From Bacteroidales bacterium (GTDB lineage Bacteria; Bacteroidota; Bacteroidia; Bacteroidales; VadinHA17), in contig PLLX01000048.1 in NCBI GenBank assembly GCA_003141415.1, positions 1-55,080 on the forward strand: DNA of 55,080 nucleotides. Reading direction: 5' to 3'. Positions 25,182 through 31,741 of this stretch are shown here, piece by piece. Below the pieces are notes generated by a model. It did not search any database. It was not told where the DNA came from and worked only from the letters and a program-made list of their open reading frames with translations. Numbering within the stretch: position 1 is the stretch's first letter; each line of letters starts with the position of its first letter. Made by a program: the position numbers and the translations under genes.

Positions 25182-27479
25182 GTGAAAAAACTATTTTTTC
25201 TTTTAACATTTTTAATAGTCACCCTGTCACTTAAGTCAACGACTTATTACATTGATCCGGCGGGCAATAACAGTCATACAGGATTGATTAGTTCTCCGTG
25301 GCTAACTTTAGCCTATGCCTGTGCACATACAACATCTGGCGATATTATTCATGTCAATGCCGGGACATTTACCGAGACAGTTCAATGTACTAAGGCTGTC
25401 GGTGTAAGTATCGAGGGTGTTGGAGTGACTTCTCATATAATAAGTCAGGTTGTCTTTACACGTTCTGGCGACTTAACAGGAGCTGCCATCATGTGTTCCA
25501 GCGCATCAGAAGGTACAAATGACAATAGTCATATAAGCGGGATTTGGTTAGATGGTAATTACTATGCAGGCAGCACGGGATCGTCTTCAGCAACAGGGAA
25601 TGACGGTATTTTTGTACAAAGAAGAAGTAATGTCAAAATATTTAATTGTACAATATCGGGATTCTATCTTAATGGGATTGCACTTCACGGATCAACTATT
25701 TATGCACAACCATCAATCTATGCTACAGGAAATGAAATACATGATTGCATAATAACAGATAATGGTAATGAAGATTCTACATGGGGAGGTGGGGGCAATA
25801 TTGAGATTGGAGGGCAGGGTGACGGAACGCTTATACATGATAATACAATAAGTTGCATAGGCAGGCAAAATCATGGGTTAATCAATGGGAATAATCTTTC
25901 GGGAGCCTACCATAATGAGGGAGTAAAATTTTATAATAATCTCTGTTATAAGAATGAGCAAGAATCTGTATGGAGTTTCCATATTGAGATGTGGAATACT
26001 GATGGTGGCATGGAAGCATATGGTAATACCTTTAACGGAGGAGATACAGGGATAGATATTGCTGGAGATTGGAGTACTAAAGGCAGTTACGCTTATTCAT
26101 GGTATGTCCACGATAATCTATTTACCGGTAATTATTTAACGAGTCATGAGAAAAAGATTGGTATTGATATCGAAAACGGAACACAACAAGATATTTGGAT
26201 TTATCGTAATCATTTTTATCAGAAACATGCTCCCTTTAACATAACTAATGGTGATGATGCAAGTGTAGTTATACAAAGGGTTTGGATTGCTTATAATATT
26301 ATGGAGAGTTGTGGATATGGTGTACCGGGTGGCTATCAGGTAATTAACAATATTCACCTACCAGGTGACATGACTCTTACAGATTTTTATTTCTGTAATA
26401 ATGTAATTATAGGCGAAGCTGATGCTTACTATATTGGGTTTGATATTGACAATGCTGGTACAATAACCAATATGTATTTTAGAAATAACATAATTGTTAA
26501 TTTTTTACATTCTTTCGGATGGTTGTATGTGGCTAATGCAGGAAGTATGAATGGATTGTATGTTAATAATAATATTCAATATAATAATTCAAATAGTAAT
26601 GATCCCTTATTAACAGGCAATTCTGTTAGTAATTATTCATATACGAATGCCACTAAGACAGCACCACCATTTGTTTCATCGACTGATTTTCATCTTACGG
26701 CTGCAAGAAATGGAGTTGCCGTATCATTTCCTATTACATGGGCTGATTATGATGGCAATACATTAGCGAGTCCTCCCGAAATGGGTGTTTATGAATATGG
26801 GACAATAAGTGCACCCACCGTTACAACAACCGCAGCATCAAATATAGCACAAACAACTACAACCAGCGGGGGAAACGTAACAGCCGATGGCGGTGCAACG
26901 GTTACGGCAAGAGGGGTTTGTTGGGGAACGTCGGCTAATCCTATTACTTCTGGTAGTCATACTTCAGATGGAACTGGTACGGGAACATTCGCCAGTTCAA
27001 TTATAGGTTTAACGGCTTATACTATATATCATGTGCGTGCTTATGCAACAAATAGTCAGGGTATTTCTTATGGGTCTGATGTGCAGTTTACAACATCTGC
27101 CGCAATAACCATACCCGTAGTTACCACGACAGCAATAACAAGTATAACAATTACTACGGCAACAAGTGGAGGAACGATTTCATCGGATGGAGGATCAACG
27201 GTTACGGCAAAGGGTGTTTGCTGGGGGATATCGACTAACCCCACCACATCTGGCAATCATACTTCAGATATTAGTGGTACCAGTACTTTTACAAGTGCCA
27301 TAACGGGATTAACGGCAGGAACGGTTTATCATGTAAGAGCATATGCCTCTAACGGTGTAGGGACAGCCTATGGATCAGACGTACGGTTTACAAGTGCGGT
27401 AGTGACGTCTATATCTCCCGTAACACATAATGGAGTTCCTGTGATATCGGGGGGTAAGATATTAATTATAACAAGATGA
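25182..27479 (+). CDS. Secreted-type beta-helix protein with two tandem Fn3-like repeats
   Basis: 765 residues starting at GTG. The N terminus MKKLFFLLTFLIVTLSLKS is a Sec signal peptide. The sequence TTYYIDPAGNNSHTGLISSP then opens a pectate-lyase-type right-handed beta-helix running to about residue 500. Two tandem repeats of about 95 residues (543-640, 643-737) follow. They share ARGVCWGTSANP / AKGVCWGISTNP and the strand pattern YHVRAYATNS / YHVRAYASNG typical of Bacteroidetes surface proteins. The C terminus is short and lacks a T9SS sorting domain, which is instead encoded by the overlapping next gene (ATGA overlap). A polysaccharide-binding or depolymerase role is likely by fold. Catalytic residues cannot be assigned. 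Confidence 0.7.
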   Translation: MKKLFFLLTFLIVTLSLKSTTYYIDPAGNNSHTGLISSPWLTLAYACAHTTSGDIIHVNAGTFTETVQCTKAVGVSIEGVGVTSHIISQVVFTRSGDLTGAAIMCSSASEGTNDNSHISGIWLDGNYYAGSTGSSSATGNDGIFVQRRSNVKIFNCTISGFYLNGIALHGSTIYAQPSIYATGNEIHDCIITDNGNEDSTWGGGGNIEIGGQGDGTLIHDNTISCIGRQNHGLINGNNLSGAYHNEGVKFYNNLCYKNEQESVWSFHIEMWNTDGGMEAYGNTFNGGDTGIDIAGDWSTKGSYAYSWYVHDNLFTGNYLTSHEKKIGIDIENGTQQDIWIYRNHFYQKHAPFNITNGDDASVVIQRVWIAYNIMESCGYGVPGGYQVINNIHLPGDMTLTDFYFCNNVIIGEADAYYIGFDIDNAGTITNMYFRNNIIVNFLHSFGWLYVANAGSMNGLYVNNNIQYNNSNSNDPLLTGNSVSNYSYTNATKTAPPFVSSTDFHLTAARNGVAVSFPITWADYDGNTLASPPEMGVYEYGTISAPTVTTTAASNIAQTTTTSGGNVTADGGATVTARGVCWGTSANPITSGSHTSDGTGTGTFASSIIGLTAYTIYHVRAYATNSQGISYGSDVQFTTSAAITIPVVTTTAITSITITTATSGGTISSDGGSTVTAKGVCWGISTNPTTSGNHTSDISGTSTFTSAITGLTAGTVYHVRAYASNGVGTAYGSDVRFTSAVVTSISPVTHNGVPVISGGKILIITR

Positions 27480-27733
27480 AGATAATTTTATTTATATTAT
27501 TTTCATTAGGAGTTTTTGCTCCACAGAGTGGTAGAGCGTGGATCATGTACCCTAATCCCGCTAAAGATCATGTAACAATAGAGATGACAGATGGGGTAAT
27601 GCCTAAGTATGTGAAATTCTATGATATAAATGGGAAAGTGGTTTTAAGGGTGGCAACAGAGGGAAGATTAATTATTAGAATAAATTTTCATCTCATGTCG
27701 GGTAGGTATATTGTAAATCTGGAGGATAACTAA
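27476..27733 (+). CDS. Free-standing T9SS type-A sorting domain with signal peptide
   Basis: 85 residues. Residues 1-21 are a Sec signal peptide (MKIILFILFSLGVFAPQS...). The rest matches the Por/type IX C-terminal sorting domain: YPNPAKDHVTIEM, then VKFYDINGKVV, and the ending GRYIVNLEDN. In hosts this domain terminates large cargo proteins and directs them across the outer membrane through the type IX system. Here nothing precedes it except the signal peptide. Its ATG overlaps the stop of the 765-residue beta-helix gene, and its own stop overlaps the next ATG (TAATG). It may be a split-off sorting domain, a small surface peptide or a fibre tip. The sorting-domain call is firm by motif; the role is not known. 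Confidence 0.75.
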   Translation: MKIILFILFSLGVFAPQSGRAWIMYPNPAKDHVTIEMTDGVMPKYVKFYDINGKVVLRVATEGRLIIRINFHLMSGRYIVNLEDN

Positions 27734-28326
27734 TGTCACGTCAAATTGATCTCATAGCTTCAAGCAATGGTGAACACTACGTTTTATTTGGATTTAATGC
27801 CAATGAGTTAAGTTCCTTTAGTATAATGTTTTGGATCACACATTATGGTGTAAGAGCTTTGGATTGGGTACAGGCATTAAGCCTCGGATTTTGTTCTTTT
27901 CTAGGTGGCGATATATGGGTTCATAATTCCACGGAAGTGCCAAGGAATAATTTATTCGGACAACAGAGAAATTCAGAGGTCGGAATAGTCGCTAATCAAA
28001 ATGCAAATGAGATAAAGATTCTTGATGCTATCGGGATACATAGTGATGGGGCTTGGTCGGTGGATTCTATTACCATCCCAAAAACGCTTAATCAGCCCAA
28101 TGGTATGTATAGCATGATCCCTAAAGAACGATTTAAGAAAAGAGAAGGCGTTTGGCAAGCAGAATTTTTGAGAAATATGAAAACAACTTCAGGAGCGGCA
28201 TTGGCAATAGAAGCCATTAAGGGAGAAGTCCTTCGTGGATATAGTGCATTTTTGGTGTTAAAGAATACGGATAATACTGAGGTTAAGCTTTTTAAGGTTA
28301 ATCTTGGAATGACCAAATCGAGGTAA
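27733..28326 (+). CDS. Conserved Bacteroidetes-phage virion protein
   Basis: 197 residues, translationally coupled to the preceding gene (TAATG). It contains CSFLGGDIWVHNSTEVPRNN, IGIHSDGAW and KREGVWQAEFLRNMKTTSG. I recognise this pattern from uncharacterised structural proteins in many Bacteroidetes phages. Aromatic and beta-rich sequence with a C-terminal strand KLFKVNLGMTKSR fits a tail or neck component. Exact role is not known. Confidence 0.65.
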   Translation: MSRQIDLIASSNGEHYVLFGFNANELSSFSIMFWITHYGVRALDWVQALSLGFCSFLGGDIWVHNSTEVPRNNLFGQQRNSEVGIVANQNANEIKILDAIGIHSDGAWSVDSITIPKTLNQPNGMYSMIPKERFKKREGVWQAEFLRNMKTTSGAALAIEAIKGEVLRGYSAFLVLKNTDNTEVKLFKVNLGMTKSR

Positions 28327-28339
28327 TGTGCAAAATGAG

Positions 28340-28347
28340 TAACTTTG
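28340..28347 (+). promoter_or_regulatory. Bacteroidetes-type promoter for internal virion proteins
   Basis: TAACTTTG (TAnnTTTG) lies 14 nt after the preceding stop and 16 nt before the ATG at 28363. Confidence 0.6.
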
Positions 28348-28362
28348 TGACAATTTAATAAT

Positions 28363-29118
28363 ATGGCAGGAATAGGTGATATAGCAGGCAGTACAGTAGG
28401 CGGTGCGGGGGCTGGTGCTGCATTGGGCCCCATAGGGGCAGCAATAGGTGGTGGTCTTGGACTAATTAAGGGGATTTTTGGTGCGGTACAAACTGCCCAA
28501 GGTACAAGACAATTAAATTCCCTACTTAATAATAGACCACAATACCAGATATCGCAAGGCTATCAGGACGCATTTAAAACATATCAGAGCATGGCAAATT
28601 CTCAATTGCCGGGATATGACATAATGAAAGGTCAGATAGATCAAAGTGGTGCAAGGACACAAGCCAATCTTGAAAGAGGGGCAATGAGTTCCAATCAACT
28701 CATGAGTGGTGCATTAAGTTCTCAGGATAAAGAGTTAGATGCTATCAAGAATCTTGGGTTAATGTCGGCACAATATCGTCAACAGCAACAGCAGAATCTC
28801 GCAGGGGCGCAGCAAATGATGGGTGGTCAGCAAGATAAGGCGTTTGATTATAATGTTAATCAACCTTGGGAGATAAGGGCAAATATGGCAGCAGGGAAGG
28901 CTGGTGTGGGTCAACAGAATCTCTTTAGTGGGTTACAGGATATAGGATCATCTCTGCAAAATTTTGCGGGAACAAATGCCTACATGAAGGTATTCCAAGG
29001 TATGCAAGGACAAGGTGGTGGACAATCATCGCAGGGAACTAATGCTTTTGGTATTCCTAATAATACTCCCATTGCTTCCGATCCGTTCTCTAATCATAAT
29101 CCTTCAATAAGTATGTAA
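28363..29118 (+). CDS. DNA-ejection/internal virion protein (putative)
   Basis: 251 residues. The N terminus is glycine/alanine-rich and hydrophobic (GSTVGGAGAGAALGPIGAAI, then GLGLIKGIFGAV). This resembles membrane-inserting N termini of podovirus pilot/ejection proteins. The remainder is helical with Gln-rich coiled segments (QYRQQQQQNLAGAQQMMGGQ) and a low-complexity C terminus. The stop overlaps the next ATG (TAATG). The glycine-rich hydrophobic start and position before two more internal-type proteins support an ejected core protein. This is inference from architecture. Confidence 0.6.
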   Translation: MAGIGDIAGSTVGGAGAGAALGPIGAAIGGGLGLIKGIFGAVQTAQGTRQLNSLLNNRPQYQISQGYQDAFKTYQSMANSQLPGYDIMKGQIDQSGARTQANLERGAMSSNQLMSGALSSQDKELDAIKNLGLMSAQYRQQQQQNLAGAQQMMGGQQDKAFDYNVNQPWEIRANMAAGKAGVGQQNLFSGLQDIGSSLQNFAGTNAYMKVFQGMQGQGGGQSSQGTNAFGIPNNTPIASDPFSNHNPSISM

Positions 29119-30476
29119 TGGAATTTAACAACTCATTTACGGGTAAAAATATAATAGCACCTCTCCCGTCAAGCGAGGGTTTACAGAGGTCACAGGAGAA
29201 TATGGATAACATGATTCTTGGGGCTGAGAAATTAAAAACAGAAATTTATCAAAGAAACGCTGAACAGTTTCAGAAAGCATCTAATGTCCCTCCTGAATTT
29301 GTACTTGCCGATTCAGCACAGAAAACACAGATGGGCTTGATCAATGCATTTAATCAGAAATGGGGTAAGGCATTCCAACAGTCAGGTGGTAATCTTTCGG
29401 ATGAGCAGAAGATGCAGATGACAACAGACAAAAATGTTCTACTCATGCAACAGCAGCAGATGCAATCAAGCATGGTTAGGGCAATGAAAGATAGAGAAGA
29501 TGTTCAGAAAGATGTACAGGGGAATTTAGACCATGAGGATTTTAACAATAGGTGGAATGATTACCTAAAAACAGGAAATTATGATCAGTCTCCATTACTT
29601 CCTGCATCAATAAGTCCAAATGATTATTTCAATAAAGATGCTAATAAGTTTAAGGGCAATCCTGCTGATGTGACAACGGTTGAAAATATTGGTGGTGTTC
29701 CTCAAAAGGTAACAAGAACTGCAAGTGGCACTGAAGCACAGGGCAGAACATGGGTACAGGACAGGCTTCATAATGATGACAGATTTGCAAGGGGTGTTAT
29801 TCAAGATTTTCAGAACCTAAAAAACACAAATCCTTCGTTATATAAGCAGTATCTTGACACGGATATCAATGGAACCGTATCACCAGATGGGGCAAGGGCA
29901 TCTCAATCGGTAAATAGCAATCCTATTTTAAAATATGCTCAAGATAATTATTGGCAAAATGCATTAAAACTGGGTGAAAGTAAACCAGTAACGCTTAAAA
30001 TGGGTAGTGCAACAAAGTTTGATTATAGTAAAGTAAATGCTACTAATAACCAAAACGGATTATATACACCACAGGACGGTTTCGCTGCCAAAGACGCAAC
30101 TGGGAAGGTATTTAACTTACCCTCTTATCAGGACTTAGGTCAGAAAAAGGTAGTCACCGTAGATCAGAATATTAAACAGATATACACCAAAGATAAAAAC
30201 GGGAACGAAACACTTGTTCCTTTTAATCAATCAGCAAAATTTGATATTACCGGGTATAGTAAAGACAAAGATCAGATTCTTATAACTCTTGATAGCGGTA
30301 CAACTGGCGATGGTGATTATAGTAAGGGAGATCAGCTTGTAGTACCAGCAGCAGATTTTGATGATGTGTTGAAAAATAAATATGGAATCTTTAGGGGACA
30401 ACAAACTACAACAGCCACTACAAACTCTATTTTAGAGAGAGCCAAGCAACTTAATTCAAAGCCATCTAAAAAATAA
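29118..30476 (+). CDS. Putative internal virion protein
   Basis: 452 residues, coupled to the preceding gene. The N-terminal 130 residues are helical and Gln-rich (KMQMTTDKNVLLMQQQQMQS), and the C-terminal half looks beta-rich (KKVVTVDQNIKQIYTKDKNG; YSKGDQLVVPAADFDDVL). No enzyme motif is recognised. Co-transcription with an ejection-type protein suggests a core or internal virion part. Confidence 0.5.
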   Translation: MEFNNSFTGKNIIAPLPSSEGLQRSQENMDNMILGAEKLKTEIYQRNAEQFQKASNVPPEFVLADSAQKTQMGLINAFNQKWGKAFQQSGGNLSDEQKMQMTTDKNVLLMQQQQMQSSMVRAMKDREDVQKDVQGNLDHEDFNNRWNDYLKTGNYDQSPLLPASISPNDYFNKDANKFKGNPADVTTVENIGGVPQKVTRTASGTEAQGRTWVQDRLHNDDRFARGVIQDFQNLKNTNPSLYKQYLDTDINGTVSPDGARASQSVNSNPILKYAQDNYWQNALKLGESKPVTLKMGSATKFDYSKVNATNNQNGLYTPQDGFAAKDATGKVFNLPSYQDLGQKKVVTVDQNIKQIYTKDKNGNETLVPFNQSAKFDITGYSKDKDQILITLDSGTTGDGDYSKGDQLVVPAADFDDVLKNKYGIFRGQQTTTATTNSILERAKQLNSKPSKK

Positions 30477-30498
30477 TTTTAAAATATTTTAAGATAAA

Positions 30499-30530
30499 TT
30501 TGCATAATTGGATTATGTGGTTTATCTTTG
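30499..30530 (+). promoter_or_regulatory. Bacteroidetes-type promoter (copy of 12443 promoter)
   Basis: TTTGCATAATT (30499-30509) is followed, 20 nt after TTTG, by TATCTTTG (30523-30530). The TTTGCATAATT and GTTTATCTTTGG blocks are identical to those at 12443-12475. Confidence 0.75.
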
Positions 30531-30582
30531 GTGAATGGAATATTACGAAGATTTTGAAAAAATTATTGAGTGGACAAAACTT

Positions 30583-30747
30583 ATGAATAAGATTAAAACT
30601 CAAATTTTGGATTTAGCATCTCCTAAAAATTGGATAGAAGATTATCCACACGAGAATGGAAATTATGTTAATAAGTGTATCCAATGTGGAGAGTTCTTTC
30701 TTGGGCATAAAAGAAGGGTGATTTGTAGAGAATGTCAAACATCGTAA
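30583..30747 (+). CDS. Small zinc-ribbon protein
   Basis: 54 residues from the ATG at 30583. An in-frame ATG at 30535 sits only 4 nt past TATCTTTG, at or before the expected transcription start, so the later start is preferred; usage of the earlier one cannot be excluded. The C-terminal half has NKCIQCGEFFLGHKRRVICRECQ with Cys pairs spaced as in a zinc ribbon, a pattern common in short Bacteroidetes-phage proteins. Function is unknown, possibly nucleic-acid binding. Confidence 0.5.
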   Translation: MNKIKTQILDLASPKNWIEDYPHENGNYVNKCIQCGEFFLGHKRRVICRECQTS

Positions 30748-30776
30748 ATAGCACCTAATCAATAATAAAGACCATT

Positions 30777-31238
30777 ATGGACAAATCGGTATTAACTTTA
30801 TTAAGAGAAAACGGGCATTACATTGTTGAAAATGACGTTTTTTCTGACAGGGAGGGGCGAAATTGGATATTGCATGGTATGTTGGGAAATAATAATTTCA
30901 CGCTTTCTTGTTTAGATGATACCTTATGGACGGAAGTTACCTTAAAGGAATTAAGAGAAAAATACACATTCAAATGCGATGCACTTGTTATTTTAAATTC
31001 TCCCGAAATTCAAGGGAATCTTTCACGGGCTAATCCTATAAGGAATCTTCCAATATATATTGAACATCTAAAAGAACCATCTATTGTGGCACAAATATTG
31101 GATGATTTAAAGGCTGAAATGCAGAAAGATTCTCCGTGGATAGAAGAAGAGGCAATAGATGATTTTTTAAAAACATACGGAGATGGTTTTGTGAAATTTG
31201 CGGCACTTTATAATGGACATGACCCCGCAAAGAATTAG
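30777..31238 (+). CDS. Hypothetical protein
   Basis: 153 residues, 29 nt after the zinc-ribbon gene and probably in the same transcript. The N-terminal half is alpha/beta (KSVLTLLRENGHYIVENDVF; LDDTLWTEVTLKELREKY) and the C-terminal third is acidic and helical (VAQILDDLKAEMQKDSPWIE). No family is recognised. It is the last gene before the structured RNA. Confidence 0.5.
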   Translation: MDKSVLTLLRENGHYIVENDVFSDREGRNWILHGMLGNNNFTLSCLDDTLWTEVTLKELREKYTFKCDALVILNSPEIQGNLSRANPIRNLPIYIEHLKEPSIVAQILDDLKAEMQKDSPWIEEEAIDDFLKTYGDGFVKFAALYNGHDPAKN

Positions 31239-31268
31239 TGATATTAAAACGCTTTAAATAAAAAGACT

Positions 31269-31276
31269 TATCTTTG
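31269..31276 (+). promoter_or_regulatory. Bacteroidetes-type promoter for structured ncRNA
   Basis: TATCTTTG lies 30 nt after the preceding stop. No sensible coding frame follows until 31742, so the transcript it drives begins with the folded non-coding region. Confidence 0.6.
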
Positions 31277-31700
31277 CACCGGAAAATTAATCCTATGCGA
31301 GATAATTTGACACATAATCAAATAAAGATACTGGACTCCGTAGAGAGTTGTGTTGCGTTCTATTCGCATAGGATTCTATCAACCAACTTGACACGGAGTT
31401 CTTATGACTTATTCTCTCCGATTGCTAATTTCATTTAGCAAAATCAAAGCAACGTAGTGGTTTATGGGATACCCAATGCGAAAAGAAGCTGTGTGACAGC
31501 CTTGAATGAAAGACAATAGCATTGGGATGGAGTATAAAAGCGGTAGTCGTTGACAACAGGAGGGGAAACAAGTCCGCACTGGATTAATAAGAAACAACAG
31601 TTAAGGGGTACTCTCTTAAACCACAGTCTTCGGAAGCACCAAGAGAAGGGCATCTCTACATTCAAGGGATTTCATTCTTCTTTTGTGCTATTTAAAGGTT
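31277..31700 (+). ncRNA. Large structured non-coding RNA with H-type pseudoknot
   Basis: No plausible gene lies between 31238 and 31742 on either strand, yet the + strand is dense in long complementary pairs. P1 is a perfect 12-bp helix, AATCCTATGCGA (31289-31300) with 31364-31375. P2 is GGACTCCGT plus AGTTG (31333-31350) with CAACT plus ACGGAGTTC (31384-31401). P1's 3' strand lies in P2's loop, so the two form a pseudoknot without sharing bases. Further on are a 7-bp hairpin TTGCTAA/TTAGCAA (31422-31441), CCCAATGC/GCATTGGG (31472-31526) enclosing GCTGT/ACAGC, and a hairpin from TTAAGGGG. A 13-bp stem with one bulged C (31635-31648 with 31677-31689) encloses AGAGA/TCTCT. It has its own promoter and no T-tract terminator. 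It matches no RNA family I can name. Confidence 0.7.
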
Positions 31701-31713
31701 TGCCAAAAGTGAC

Positions 31714-31721
31714 TATCTTTG
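31714..31721 (+). promoter_or_regulatory. Bacteroidetes-type promoter for the giant internal protein
   Basis: TATCTTTG lies 20 nt before the ATG at 31742 and just after the last helix of the structured RNA. Confidence 0.65.
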
Positions 31722-31741
31722 TAATCTATTAATAATCCTTC

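Noticed and set aside
27440-27480. Programmed -1 frameshift at the run of six G (about 27449-27454) fusing the beta-helix protein to the T9SS domain
   Set aside because: A tandem -1 slip there puts TAA as the next codon, so no fusion protein would result.
31462-31665. Open frames on both strands inside the structured RNA region
   Set aside because: They are short, lack family resemblance and A-rich starts, and overlap one another in different frames across the base-paired segments.
31277-31700. RNase P, tmRNA or group II intron identity for the structured RNA
   Set aside because: The short GGGGAAAC-AAGTCC stretch recalls RNase P only weakly, and the tRNA-like ends of tmRNA and a domain V hairpin of group II introns are missing.
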